Source of the DNA: UMGS1124 sp045541255
GTDB taxonomy: Bacteria; Bacillota_I; Bacilli_A; RF39; UBA660
NCBI GenBank assembly: GCA_045541255.1
Contig: JAZQIU010000045.1
Span: 1 to 64,000, forward strand
Length of the DNA stretch: 64,000 bases
Reading direction: 5' to 3'
The position numbers were made by a program, and so were the translations under genes. The number at the start of each line of letters is the position of its first letter. Position 1 is the stretch's first letter. The notes beneath the pieces are model-generated. The model did no database searches. It saw nothing but the letters and a program-made list of their open reading frames with translations, and had not been told where the DNA came from. Below, piece after piece: positions 40,079-49,034 of the stretch.

Positions 40079-40429
40079 ATGAATCAAATTAAGTTAAAAA
40101 GAATTGCTTCTCAAATAATTAGAGAAGTTAGTGATATATTACAAAATGAAGCGAGAGACAGATTGATGCATACTATAACAATTACTGGATGTGATGTTAG
40201 TAGTGATTTAGGATATGCTAAGATTTATTTTACTTGTGTTTTAGATATTGAAAAACGCGATATAGAACGCGAATTAGAAGAAGCTTCCGGATATATTAGA
40301 AGAGAGTTAGCAGAGAGAATAGATGTACGACATACTCCTAAATTAGTTTTTAAATTTGATGAATCAGTAGAATATGGTAATCATATAGATAATATAATAG
40401 AAAAAATACATGATAAGGAAAATGTTTAG
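40079..40429 (+). CDS. rbfA: Ribosome-binding factor A
   Basis: 116 residues. KLKRIASQIIREVSDILQNEARD start, ITGCDVSSDLGYAKIYFTC and EELEEASGYIRRELAERIDVRHTPKLVFKFDESVEYGNHIDNII: the RbfA KH-like fold with the R-x-x-P-x-L-x-F motif. It acts in late 30S maturation. It likely has its own promoter (TTGTGT/17/TAAAAT at about 40026-40054) next to element B1. Confidence 0.95.
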   Translation: MNQIKLKRIASQIIREVSDILQNEARDRLMHTITITGCDVSSDLGYAKIYFTCVLDIEKRDIERELEEASGYIRRELAERIDVRHTPKLVFKFDESVEYGNHIDNIIEKIHDKENV

Positions 40430-40446
40430 TAATAAACATTTTTTTG
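40420..40446 (+). terminator. Hairpin between rbfA and truB
   Basis: AAATGTTTA (40420-40428) pairs with TAAACATTT (40433-40441) then Ts. It ends only 8 bases before truB, so it may attenuate rather than end transcription. Confidence 0.65.
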
Positions 40447-40453
40447 GTAAGTT

Positions 40454-41293
40454 ATGAACGGTATATTAGTTGTTAACAAAGAAAAAGGATATACATCTCG
40501 TGATGTTGTTAATATAGTTTCTAAAGTTTTAAACACAAAAAAGATTGGACATACTGGTACTTTAGATCCTATTGCAGAAGGTGTATTGGTTTTAACTATT
40601 GGAAAATGTACTAAATTATGTGATTATTTAACTAGTAATTATAAAGAATATATTGCAGAATTTGAATTAGGATATGAAACTGATACTTTAGATAATACAG
40701 GTAAAGTTTTAAAAACTATTGATAAACAAGTTAGTGAAGAAGATATTGTTAATGTTGTAAAAAGTTTTGTTGGTGAATATAATCAAGAGGTCCCTAAATA
40801 TAGTGCTGTGAAGATTAATGGTAGAAAATTATATGAGTATGCTAGAAATGAAGAAGAAGTGTCTTTGCCTAGTAGATTAGTTGATATTAAAAATGTTGAA
40901 GTGATAGATGTTGGTAAAGTTATTAAAATAAAGTGTATGGTTTCTAAAGGAACCTATATTAGAAGTTTAATAAGAGATATAGGTTTAAAATTAGGTACTT
41001 ATGCTACTATGACTAGTTTGTTGAGAACTATGCAAGGTGAGTTTTCTATAAATAATAGTTATAGCTTGGATGATATTAAAAACGGTAACTTTAAATTACT
41101 AAGTATAGAAGAACTATTTAAAGAATATCCTAAAATTTATTTAGATGAATATAGTTATAAAAAAGTATCTAATGGTTGTATATTAGAGAATAATTATGAT
41201 AGTGAATATATATTATTTTATTATCAAGATAATTTAGTTAGTATTTATAAATGTATTGAAAATAAAAAGATTAAACCATTTATTATGTTTTAA
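40454..41293 (+). CDS. truB: tRNA pseudouridine(55) synthase
   Basis: 279 residues. Catalytic Asp in KIGHTGTLDPIAEGVL; VPKYSAVKINGRKLYEYAR and KCMVSKGTYIRSLIRDIGLKLG are the other TruB motifs. It makes the T-loop pseudouridine. The C-terminal domain is shortened and divergent. Ribosome site is weak (GGTAAG). Confidence 0.95.
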   Translation: MNGILVVNKEKGYTSRDVVNIVSKVLNTKKIGHTGTLDPIAEGVLVLTIGKCTKLCDYLTSNYKEYIAEFELGYETDTLDNTGKVLKTIDKQVSEEDIVNVVKSFVGEYNQEVPKYSAVKINGRKLYEYARNEEEVSLPSRLVDIKNVEVIDVGKVIKIKCMVSKGTYIRSLIRDIGLKLGTYATMTSLLRTMQGEFSINNSYSLDDIKNGNFKLLSIEELFKEYPKIYLDEYSYKKVSNGCILENNYDSEYILFYYQDNLVSIYKCIENKKIKPFIMF

Positions 41294-41299
41294 TCTTTT

Positions 41300-41968
41300 T
41301 TATATCTCTTCTTTATCAAATTTTGATTTTATTATAAATATTATTGTTGTTATTATTGTAAATATTATAACTATTACAAAGTTACTTGTTAAGTTAGTTA
41401 TCATTTTATTAAATTCAGTTATTTTAAATACATCATTTATTGTTACATAACATAAAGTATCTAAAGCATATGGAATGAACATTGCTAATGAAAAAGCTAT
41501 AAATTTTTTTGTATATGGTTCCATTGCTTCATATAATATTAAAATTAATGTATGACTAAAATAATATAATAGTGTAAATGATATTAAATTTAATATATTT
41601 GGATAGTATATTGGTTGATTATTTATTAAGAAATAATTTGGTGTTAAAACTTGTTTAAGTGCTAAGTCAACATCTCTTGAATAATAATTTCCTGGAATGC
41701 TATTAAATATAGAAATAATTAAATTAAATATTAAAAATATTAATGCAGTTTTTAAAATAACTTTATGAGTTTCTTTAAAATTTGTTTTTTTACAAATTAA
41801 TATTATAAATAGAAATGTAAATGGATATAGTAAGTTTGATAAACTAACTTCTAATACATTATTTGGTTCTATAAATATTGTTTTATATCTAAAAATACCA
41901 CATATTATTATAAAAATAATTAATAAGTATGTGATAAATGTGTTTGTATTTTTACCCTTTTTATTCAT
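41300..41968 (-). CDS. Multi-pass membrane protein, possibly VUT/YhhQ-like
   Basis: 222 residues from the ATG at 41968 (AGGTGATAGT). About six hydrophobic segments. NLLYPFTFLFIILI and MFIPYALDTLCYVTINDVF are in the places where queuosine-precursor transporters have Y-P-x-T-F-x-x-x-D and an L-D-T motif, but the acidic residue of the first motif is missing, so the match is loose. Alternatively an unrelated integral membrane protein. Convergent with truB. Confidence 0.4.
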   Translation of the reverse strand: MNKKGKNTNTFITYLLIIFIIICGIFRYKTIFIEPNNVLEVSLSNLLYPFTFLFIILICKKTNFKETHKVILKTALIFLIFNLIISIFNSIPGNYYSRDVDLALKQVLTPNYFLINNQPIYYPNILNLISFTLLYYFSHTLILILYEAMEPYTKKFIAFSLAMFIPYALDTLCYVTINDVFKITEFNKMITNLTSNFVIVIIFTIITTIIFIIKSKFDKEEI

Positions 41969-42195
41969 ACTATCACCTATAATAAATATTAACATATTAA
42001 TAATATTTAGTCTAGTTATTTTTCCAAATGTAATATATTGATAAGTTATGTCGATTGACTTGATATTAAAATATTTTTCTTTATTATAGTATCTCGAGCG
42101 TTAGGACCGGTGTCTACTATTTATACTTTGTGTTCTATCTTTCTTAATCTTTCTAGTGAGGAGTTTTGGTAAGTAGTACGGAGGTGTTTATAGTT

Positions 42196-42318
42196 TTGTT
42201 AGAAGTAATTTTAACAATATTAAAAAGTCTACTTAGTAGACAAAATAAAAAGACATCAAAATCTATTGTTATCCAAATGGGTAAAATAGAGATTAATGTC
42301 AACAACCAAAAATTGTAG
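42196..42318 (+). CDS. Candidate 40-residue small peptide of element C
   Basis: TTG start at 42196, 11 bases after GGAGG (42180-42184); a GTG at 42184 overlaps that site. The peptide has an amphipathic hydrophobic N-terminus (MLEVILTILKSLLSRQNK) and a beta-like tail (SIVIQMGKIEINVNNQ). The transmembrane-plus-tail design recalls TxpA/BsrG-type toxins. Start codon uncertain, no second copy to compare, and a GTCTAC/GTAGAC hairpin lies within it. Confidence 0.35.
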   Translation: MLEVILTILKSLLSRQNKKTSKSIVIQMGKIEINVNNQKL

Positions 42319-42342
42319 GCATTAAATTCCTAACGCTCTACT
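42246..42342 (-). ncRNA. Predicted antisense RNA of element C
   Basis: Minus strand TTGATT (complement of 42371-42376), 16-base spacer, TATAAT (42349-42354); start near 42342; hairpin at 42252-42300 then TTTTTATTTTG. About 97 nt. Begins with AGAGCGTTAGGA, the same as the left end of the + transcript. Confidence 0.6.
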
Positions 42343-42440
42343 AAATTAATTATATCAAATATTTATTATAAATCAATAAAATAAAAGTTCTAGTAATTTT
42401 ATTATAATTTTGTTATTATATAGTTGTTTTGGAGGTACTT

Positions 42441-43625
42441 ATGGAAAAAATAATAATTATTAAGTATGGTGAATTAACGACAAAAAAAGATAATATAAAT
42501 TATTTTTTATCTTGTTTAAAAGATAATATACGTAATTTTATTGGTAATGATGCTAGTATTAAATTTGATAGAGGAAGAATGTTTATTACTAGTGAAGAAG
42601 AAAAGTATGAAGATATAATAAAAAAATTAAAATGTGTTTTTGGTATACATGAAATTAATTTGGGATATAAATTAGATAGTAATGATATTGAGACAATTGA
42701 AAATAATTTAAAAGAATTAATTCAATATAAGAGTTTTAAGACATTTAAAGTAGAAACTAAGAGAAGTTATAAAAATTATCCTATGAATAGTATGGAAGTT
42801 AGTAGATATTTAGGTGGCGTAGTTTTAAAGACTATGAAAACAGTTAGTGTTGATGTACATAATCCTGAAGTTACTATAAATATAGAAATAAGAGATAGAA
42901 GTTCATATATATATTTTGATAAAATTGAAGGTATAGGTGGATATCCTGTAGGTAGTTTAGGTAAAGGAATGTTAATGCTTAGTGGTGGGATAGATAGTCC
43001 TGTTGCTGGATATCTGGCTTTAAAACGTGGCGTTAGAATAGAAGGAGTTTATTTTGAGAGTCCTCCTCATACTAGTGAAGCAGCTAAAAATAAAGTAATG
43101 GAGTTAACTCGTAAACTTACAAATTATTCAGGATATGTTAAACTTCATGTTGTTAATTTTACTAATATTCAAGAAACTATATATAAAAATGTACCTCATG
43201 AGTATTTAATAACTATTATGAGAAGAATGATGTATAGAATTAGTGAAAGATTAGCAAAGAGAAATAATTGTAAAGTAATTATAAATGGAGAAAGTATAGG
43301 GCAAGTAGCAAGTCAAACTTTAACTAGTATGGCTAGTATTAATAGTGTAACAAATATGCCTGTTATAAGACCTGTTGCTTGTTTAGATAAATTAGAAATT
43401 ATAGATATTGCTAAAAGAATAGATACATATGAAACAAGTATATTACCTTTTGAAGATTGTTGTACTATATTTGTACCTGAACATCCTGTAATTAATCCAG
43501 TATTAGAAAAATGTTTAGAGTATGAAAAATTAATAGATGTTGATAGTTTGATTAAAGAAGCTATAGATAATACAGAAACTATAAGAATAGAAAATAAAGT
43601 TAAAGTTTTTGATGATGTATTATAG
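42441..43625 (+). CDS. thiI: tRNA 4-thiouridine synthase ThiI
   Basis: 394 residues from the ATG at 42441 (TTGGAGG). N-terminal ferredoxin-like plus THUMP domains, then the PP-loop MLMLSGGIDSPVAGYLALKRG (about 178-198) and YFESPPHTSEAAKNKV. No C-terminal rhodanese domain, so persulfide transfer must use the Cys pair in EDCCTIFVPEHP or the partner desulfurase. It makes s4U8 in tRNA. The desulfurase at 14225 is a possible partner. Confidence 0.94.
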   Translation: MEKIIIIKYGELTTKKDNINYFLSCLKDNIRNFIGNDASIKFDRGRMFITSEEEKYEDIIKKLKCVFGIHEINLGYKLDSNDIETIENNLKELIQYKSFKTFKVETKRSYKNYPMNSMEVSRYLGGVVLKTMKTVSVDVHNPEVTINIEIRDRSSYIYFDKIEGIGGYPVGSLGKGMLMLSGGIDSPVAGYLALKRGVRIEGVYFESPPHTSEAAKNKVMELTRKLTNYSGYVKLHVVNFTNIQETIYKNVPHEYLITIMRRMMYRISERLAKRNNCKVIINGESIGQVASQTLTSMASINSVTNMPVIRPVACLDKLEIIDIAKRIDTYETSILPFEDCCTIFVPEHPVINPVLEKCLEYEKLIDVDSLIKEAIDNTETIRIENKVKVFDDVL

Positions 43626-43660
43626 TTAATAAATGGTTCCATAATAGTAATGGTGATATT

Positions 43661-43828
43661 ATGGAATTAGAGAAAAAAATTAATACTAAATTTAGTAATT
43701 TAAATCCGACTTGTATAAAAGATAATAATATGAATTGTGTTAATATATTTGATACAAGTTTAGGTGGTAAAAAGATTTTTGATGATGGATTTAAAAGTGT
43801 TACTAAGTTTAAGAGAAATTTTAAATAG
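43661..43828 (+). CDS. 55-residue small protein of unknown function
   Basis: Starts at ATG 43661 after a GGTGATATT site, 35 bases past thiI. Charged, Asn/Lys-rich, with two Cys (NPTCIKDNNMNCVNIFD) and a basic end. A terminator hairpin starts on its stop codon, which supports it being the last gene of the thiI transcript. Not recognised. Confidence 0.5.
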   Translation: MELEKKINTKFSNLNPTCIKDNNMNCVNIFDTSLGGKKIFDDGFKSVTKFKRNFK

Positions 43829-43856
43829 AGAAATAAGTTTTTATCTCTCTTTTTTA
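43827..43856 (+). terminator. Terminator after the 55-residue gene
   Basis: AGAGA (43827 on) pairs with TCTCT near 43844-43850, then six Ts. Confidence 0.65.
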
Positions 43857-43857
43857 A

Positions 43858-43886
43858 TTGTTTTTGGTGTTGATTTAATGTATAAT
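43858..43886 (+). promoter_or_regulatory. Promoter of ackA
   Basis: TTGTTT (43858-43863), 17-base spacer, TATAAT (43881-43886). Confidence 0.7.
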
Positions 43887-43910
43887 ACTTTTTAGAAGGA
43901 GCGATATTTT

Positions 43911-45107
43911 ATGAAAATATTAAGTGTTAATGCAGGTAGTTCTTCATTAAAATTTACATTATTTGAAATGCCTGCTGGAATTGAATTAATTGGGGGATAT
44001 TTTGAAAAGATTGGTTTAGAAGATAGTTTTTATTCTATAAAGATGAATGGTGAAAAAACTAAAAAGAGCGCTAAAGTTAGTAATCATGCTGATGCTGTTA
44101 AATTTTTAATTGATGAATTAATAGATAACAAAGTTATTAGTTCATTAGATGAATTAGATGGTGTTGGTCATAGATTAGTTCACGGTGGTGAAAAATATAC
44201 TGATTCAGTAGTTATTAATGAAGATGTTATTAATACAGTAACTGAGTTAATACCTTTAGCGCCATTACATAATCCAGCAAACTTGACTGGTGTTAAGGCT
44301 TTTATGGATGTTTTAAAAGATACTCCAAATGTTGGTGTATTTGATACTGCTTTTCATCAAACTATGAAAAAAGAACAATATTTATATGGTGTTCCTTATA
44401 GTTGGTATGAAAATTATAAAGTTCGTAAATATGGATTTCATGGTACTAGTCATAAATTTATTACTAAAACTATGAAGGAAATGTTAGGTAAAGATGATGT
44501 TAATTTAATTATTTGTCATATTGGATCTGGTGGTTCTTTATGCGCTGTTAAAGATGGTAAGAGTTTTGATACTACAATGGGCTTTACTCCTAATGCTGGT
44601 ATAATGATGGGAACTCGTTCTGGAGATATCGATTATTCATTAATACCTTATGTGATGAAGGAATCTGGTATGAGTTTAACAGAAGTGGATAATATGTTAA
44701 ATAAGCAAAGTGGTCTTCTTGGTGTAAGTGGTGTAAGTAGCGATTCAAGAGATATTGAAGAAGCTGTTGCAACTGGTAATGAAGGTGCAATATTAGCTAA
44801 TGAAATGTATGTAAACAAAATTGCTAAATATATAGCAGAATATTATGTTGAATTAAATGGTAAAGTAGATGCTTTAGTATTAACTGCTGGTTTGGGTGAA
44901 AATGCTATAGAATTTAGAGAAAATTTATTAACTAGATTAGAGTGTTTAGGAATTAAATTAGATAAAGACGTTAATAATACTATTGCAGGTTATAAGAGTG
45001 TTCAAAGTGGTATTATTAGTACTAATGATTCAGTTGTTCCTGTTTATGTAGTTCCAACTAATGAAGAATTAATGATTGCAACTGATACTTATGAATTAAT
45101 AAAATAG
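43911..45107 (+). CDS. ackA: Acetate kinase
   Basis: 398 residues, the usual length. VNAGSSSLKFTLFEM start, GHRLVHGGEKY, FDTAFHQTM, RKYGFHGTSHKF, MGFTPNAGIMMGTRSGDIDYS and ICHIGSGGSLCAV: ASKHA-fold kinase motifs. It interconverts acetyl phosphate and acetate, making ATP in fermentation. AGAAGGAG site. nrnA follows after 13 bases. Confidence 0.97.
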   Translation: MKILSVNAGSSSLKFTLFEMPAGIELIGGYFEKIGLEDSFYSIKMNGEKTKKSAKVSNHADAVKFLIDELIDNKVISSLDELDGVGHRLVHGGEKYTDSVVINEDVINTVTELIPLAPLHNPANLTGVKAFMDVLKDTPNVGVFDTAFHQTMKKEQYLYGVPYSWYENYKVRKYGFHGTSHKFITKTMKEMLGKDDVNLIICHIGSGGSLCAVKDGKSFDTTMGFTPNAGIMMGTRSGDIDYSLIPYVMKESGMSLTEVDNMLNKQSGLLGVSGVSSDSRDIEEAVATGNEGAILANEMYVNKIAKYIAEYYVELNGKVDALVLTAGLGENAIEFRENLLTRLECLGIKLDKDVNNTIAGYKSVQSGIISTNDSVVPVYVVPTNEELMIATDTYELIK

Positions 45108-45120
45108 AAAGTGTGAAAAT

Positions 45121-46086
45121 ATGAACATTGTAATGAAACAAATAATAAGAAAGATAAAGGAATATGATAATATTGTTATTGCTAGACATATAGGTCCAGA
45201 TCCTGATGCTTTAGCAAGTGAGATAGCTTTAAGAGATTCTATTAAATTAACTTTTCCTAAAAAAAATGTTTATGCTGTAGGAAATTCAGTTTCTAAGTTT
45301 AGATATTTTGGTGATTTAGATAGAATTGATGATAGAAATTTAGATAAACCTTTACTTATTATTTTAGATGTTCCAAATAAATCTAGAATTGATGGAATAA
45401 ATTATGATGTTTATGATTATGTTATAAGAATTGATCATCATCCTAATGTAGAAGATGTTGCCAATTTAGAGATGGTTAATGATTCTTCTAGTAGTACTTG
45501 TGAGTTGATTACTGAGCTTATTGTTAATACTAAATTAAAAATGAATGAAAAAATTGCATCAAATTTATTTTTAGGTATTGTGGCTGATAGCGATAGATTC
45601 TTACTATCTTATACTACTCCAAATACTTTTAAAATAGTAACTATGTTAATTGAAGATTATAAATTAGATATTGCTAAATTATATGATAATTTATATGAAA
45701 GACCATTAAATGAAGTTAAGTTTCAATCTTATATAACTTTAAATATGAATGTTACTGAAAATAATTTTGGATATATAAAATTAGATAAAAAAATAATGGA
45801 TGAATTTGGTGTAGATGCATCTGCTGCTAGTAATATGGTTAATAATTTTAATTTTATAAAAGAATTATATTGTTGGGCTTTTAGTAGTTATGATGAGAAA
45901 AATGATATTTATAAAATTAATATTAGAAGTCGTGGACCAGTTATAAACACTGTTGCTAGTAAATATAATGGCGGAGGACATATATTTGCAAGTGGTGCTA
46001 GAATAAAAGCTGAAACTGATGTTGATAGTCTATTTAAAGAATTAGATGAAGCAACGAAAGAATATAAAGATAGTTTAAAGGGATAA
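45121..46086 (+). CDS. nrnA: Bifunctional oligoribonuclease / PAP phosphatase NrnA
   Basis: 321 residues, DHH-DHHA1 family. IARHIGPDPDALASEIALRDS (motif I), ILDVPN (II), RIDHHPNVEDV (DHH motif III), GIVADSDRF (IV) and KYNGGGHIFASGA (DHHA1 GGGH). It degrades short RNA oligos and dephosphorylates 3'-phosphoadenosine 5'-phosphate. Co-transcribed with ackA. Confidence 0.95.
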   Translation: MNIVMKQIIRKIKEYDNIVIARHIGPDPDALASEIALRDSIKLTFPKKNVYAVGNSVSKFRYFGDLDRIDDRNLDKPLLIILDVPNKSRIDGINYDVYDYVIRIDHHPNVEDVANLEMVNDSSSSTCELITELIVNTKLKMNEKIASNLFLGIVADSDRFLLSYTTPNTFKIVTMLIEDYKLDIAKLYDNLYERPLNEVKFQSYITLNMNVTENNFGYIKLDKKIMDEFGVDASAASNMVNNFNFIKELYCWAFSSYDEKNDIYKINIRSRGPVINTVASKYNGGGHIFASGARIKAETDVDSLFKELDEATKEYKDSLKG

Positions 46087-46107
46087 TCATGTGATTATCC
46101 TTTTTTA
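46081..46107 (+). terminator. Terminator of ackA-nrnA
   Basis: GGATAATCATGTGATTATCC at 46081-46100 is a near-perfect palindromic hairpin followed by six Ts. Confidence 0.85.
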
Positions 46108-46145
46108 ATATTTGAAAATATACTATAATATTATTAGGTGGTTAT

Positions 46146-48704
46146 ATGAAAAGAATAGTACTTATAGATGGTAATAATTTAATGTTTAGGAGTTTTTATG
46201 CAACTGCTTATACAGGTAATTTAATGAAAAATAGTAAAGGCTTTTATACTAATGCTTTATATGGTTTTGTTAATATGATAAATAAAATTATTGAAGAAGA
46301 AAAACCAGAGTATATGGCTGTTGCGTTTGATATAGGTAAAAATTTTAGAAAAGATATATATAGTGAATATAAAGATGGTAGAAAACCAACTCCAGAAGAA
46401 TTAAAAATGCAAATGCCTGTTGCAAGAAAAATATTAGATGCTATGGGTATTAAATATTATGAAGTTGAGAATTATGAAGCAGATGATATTATTGGAACTT
46501 TATCTTATAGAGCATTAGTTGATCCAGATTATGTTGCGACAGTAATAAGTAGCGATAAGGATTTATTACAATTAATAAATGAGCAAGTAGAAGTTAAATT
46601 ATTAAAATCTAAGGATTATATAAGATATAATAAAGAAACATTTATGAATGATTATGGCTTTGATCCTATTAGAATAATAGATTTAAAAGCTTTGATGGGT
46701 GATGCTAGCGATAATATTCCTGGAGTTAAAGGTATAGGTGAGAAGACAGCTATAAAATTAATTCAAGAATATGATACTATAGAAAATTTATATGAAAATA
46801 TAGATGATATAAAAGGTAAATTAAAAGAAAAATTAGTATTAGATAAAGAAAATGCTTTCTTTTCTAAGAAGATAGCGACTATATATTTAAGTGTTCCAAT
46901 AATAGATGATTTTGACGCTATGAAATATACTGGTGAAGATATAGATAAATTAACTAGTATTTTTGAAGAGTTAGAATTCTATAGTTTTATGAAAAAATTT
47001 GTTAAAAAATCTATAGATATTAACAATAATATTGAGTATAAAACTTTAGAAAATGTTAGTGAAATAAATAAAGAAAATATTATTAGTTATTATATAGAGT
47101 GTGATAAAGTTAATTATCATTATGGTAATATTCTTGGTATGGGTTTATATGATAATAGTAATTTATACTTTGTTAAACCTGATATGGTAAATGAAGTTTT
47201 GGAATATATAAAAGATTCGGTTAAATATACTTTTGATTTAAAAAAGAATAATTGTTTAGTAGGAAAAATAATAGATAATACTATTTATGATCATATGATA
47301 GTTGCTGATTTGTTAAATTATAATTTTAAAGAAGATTTAAGTATTCTTATGAAAAATGATGGTATCAATATTGATGAATATAGTGTGTTTTTGAAGACAC
47401 AAGAAAATTTAGAATTTAATGTTGTTAGTAAAGCAAAATATATTTATGATATTAGAGATGAATATATAAAAAAATTAAAGTTAGAAAATATGTATGATTT
47501 ATTTATTGATGTTGAAATGCCTTTAATTAGTACTTTAACTAGAATGGAATTAAATGGTATTAAAGTGGATAAAGATATATTACATAATATGGGTGAAGAA
47601 TTATCTGTTAAGATAGATGAATTAAAAAATGATATTTATGCTTTTGCTGGAGAAGAATTTAATATAGCAAGTCCTAAACAATTAGGTAATATTTTATTTG
47701 AAAAGTTGGGTTTGAAACATGGTAAAAAGATAAGAAGTGGGTATTCTACTGATAGTAAAGCATTAGAAAAAATAATGAGTGATCATCCTATAGTACCTTT
47801 AATTGTTGAATATAGAAATTTAACTAAGATATATGGAACTTATATTGAGGGTTTATCTAATTATGTTATGGAAGATGGTAAGATACATACTATTTATAAA
47901 CAAACAATGACTAGAACTGGTAGACTTTCGAGTGTAGAGCCAAATTTACAAAATATACCAGCTAGAGATGAGTTAGGTAAAATGGTTAGACGTGCATTTA
48001 TACCAACTAATAATGTATTCTTAAGTGCAGATTATTCTCAAATAGAGTTAAGAATATTAGCGCATATAAGTGATTCTAAAGATTTGATAGATGCTTATAT
48101 TAATGGAGAAGATATTCATACTAAGGTTGCTAGTGATATATTTGCAGTTCCTAAAAGTGATGTTAGTAAAGAAATGCGTAGTGCAGCAAAAGCTGTTATA
48201 TTTGGAATAGTTTATGGTATTAGTGGCTTTGGTTTGGGAGAAAATATAGGTTTAAGTGCGAAAGAAGCAAAAGTTTTTATAGAAAAATATTATGAATTGT
48301 ATCCTGGCGTAAAAAACTATATGGAAACAATCGTTCATGAAGCCTATATGGATGGTAGTGTAAGAACTTTATTTAATAGAAAAAGAGTTATAGATGAATT
48401 AAATAGTAGTAATTATATGGTAAGAATGAGTGGAGAAAGAATAGCTTTAAATACTCCTATACAAGGAACTAGTGCTGATATAATAAAAATGGCTATGGTA
48501 AAAATAGATGAGGAATTTATTAAACGTGGAATAAAGAGTAAAATGTTATTACAAATACACGATGAATTAGTATTTGATATAGTTGAAAGTGAAAAAGAAG
48601 AAGTGACAAATTTAGTAATGAATACTATGAAAAATATAGTTAGTTTAAAAGTCCCTTTAGAAGTAAGTTGTGATTATGGTACTGATTTATATGAAACAAA
48701 ATAA
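46146..48704 (+). CDS. polA: DNA polymerase I
   Basis: 852 residues. 5' nuclease domain (LIDGNNLMFRSFYA, VAFDIGKNFRKDIYSEYKDGR, ADDIIG, SSDKDLLQL, GDASDNIPGVKGIGEKTA), a central exonuclease-like domain (about 300-445) that lacks the acidic DEDD residues and is therefore probably not proofreading, as in Bacillus, and the polymerase core (SADYSQIELRILAHIS, RSAAKAVIFGIVYGISGFGL, LQIHDELVFDI). It acts in Okazaki-fragment processing and repair. Confidence 0.97.
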   Translation: MKRIVLIDGNNLMFRSFYATAYTGNLMKNSKGFYTNALYGFVNMINKIIEEEKPEYMAVAFDIGKNFRKDIYSEYKDGRKPTPEELKMQMPVARKILDAMGIKYYEVENYEADDIIGTLSYRALVDPDYVATVISSDKDLLQLINEQVEVKLLKSKDYIRYNKETFMNDYGFDPIRIIDLKALMGDASDNIPGVKGIGEKTAIKLIQEYDTIENLYENIDDIKGKLKEKLVLDKENAFFSKKIATIYLSVPIIDDFDAMKYTGEDIDKLTSIFEELEFYSFMKKFVKKSIDINNNIEYKTLENVSEINKENIISYYIECDKVNYHYGNILGMGLYDNSNLYFVKPDMVNEVLEYIKDSVKYTFDLKKNNCLVGKIIDNTIYDHMIVADLLNYNFKEDLSILMKNDGINIDEYSVFLKTQENLEFNVVSKAKYIYDIRDEYIKKLKLENMYDLFIDVEMPLISTLTRMELNGIKVDKDILHNMGEELSVKIDELKNDIYAFAGEEFNIASPKQLGNILFEKLGLKHGKKIRSGYSTDSKALEKIMSDHPIVPLIVEYRNLTKIYGTYIEGLSNYVMEDGKIHTIYKQTMTRTGRLSSVEPNLQNIPARDELGKMVRRAFIPTNNVFLSADYSQIELRILAHISDSKDLIDAYINGEDIHTKVASDIFAVPKSDVSKEMRSAAKAVIFGIVYGISGFGLGENIGLSAKEAKVFIEKYYELYPGVKNYMETIVHEAYMDGSVRTLFNRKRVIDELNSSNYMVRMSGERIALNTPIQGTSADIIKMAMVKIDEEFIKRGIKSKMLLQIHDELVFDIVESEKEEVTNLVMNTMKNIVSLKVPLEVSCDYGTDLYETK

Positions 48705-48729
48705 AAGATAGTTTTTTCTATCTTTTTTT
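48703..48729 (+). terminator. Terminator of polA
   Basis: AAAAGATAG (48703-48711) pairs with CTATCTTTT (48718-48726), then Ts. Confidence 0.8.
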
Positions 48730-48737
48730 GTAATGTT

Positions 48738-48766
48738 TTGTCGAATAATTTGAAATAAATTATAGT
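48738..48766 (+). promoter_or_regulatory. Promoter of element B2 peptide mRNA
   Basis: TTGTCG (48738-48743), 17-base spacer, TATAGT (48761-48766). Confidence 0.65.
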
Positions 48767-48844
48767 TAGTTTATAATAACTAACCGAACATTCAATTAGT
48801 TAATGCCTGCCTCTTATTTAAAAAAAAGAAAAGAGGTTTGATAA

Positions 48845-48931
48845 ATGAGTATAAAAAGTTTCTTAATAAAAGTGCTTGATAGACTTATTATCATTTTATC
48901 TTTAATCCTCCTACAAGGGTTTTGGAGATAA
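48845..48931 (+). CDS. 28-residue hydrophobic peptide, candidate type I toxin (element B2)
   Basis: Same 28-residue product as at 39833 (MSIKSFLIKVLDR then LIIILSLILLQGFWR) despite base changes that are all synonymous within the ORF (for example TTG to TTA and GTA to GTG). Ribosome site AAAGAGG. Confidence 0.7.
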   Translation: MSIKSFLIKVLDRLIIILSLILLQGFWR

Positions 48932-49006
48932 AAAATGACATTAACCAAAGGTTAATGTCTCACCACTTGAGGTAGGCATTCAATCTTCGCAATTGAATGT
49001 TCTACT
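48930..49006 (-). ncRNA. Predicted antisense RNA of element B2
   Basis: Minus strand TTGACA (complement of 49036-49041), 17-base spacer, TACTAT (49013-49018); ends at hairpin GACATTAACC (48937-48946) / GGTTAATGTC (48950-48959) with T tail at 48930-48935. The -35 overlaps the + strand -35 of the following gene. Confidence 0.6.
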
Positions 49007-49034
49007 AATTAAATAGTATCAAAGAAGAGTTGTG

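Larger units (their letters stand above)
42062..42376 (+). repeat. Element C: single-copy module with the same flanks and opposite-strand RNA
   Basis: Shares layout, not clear sequence, with A and B. An 11-bp inverted repeat GAGCGTTAGGA (42096-42106) / TCCTAACGCTC (42328-42338) closes the ends. A promoter-like TTGATA ... TATAGT lies on the left; a strong minus-strand promoter (TTGATT/16/TATAAT) on the right. A minus-strand terminator hairpin GACAT..TCTATT/AATAGA..ATGTC spans 42252-42300 with its T tail at 42247-42251. Unlike A and B, the terminator lies inside the candidate ORF. This fills the gap between the membrane protein and thiI. Confidence 0.55.

Noticed and set aside
41256..41450. + strand ORF at the end of truB
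   Set aside because: It overlaps the truB end and runs opposite the membrane-protein gene; composition is that of a shadow.
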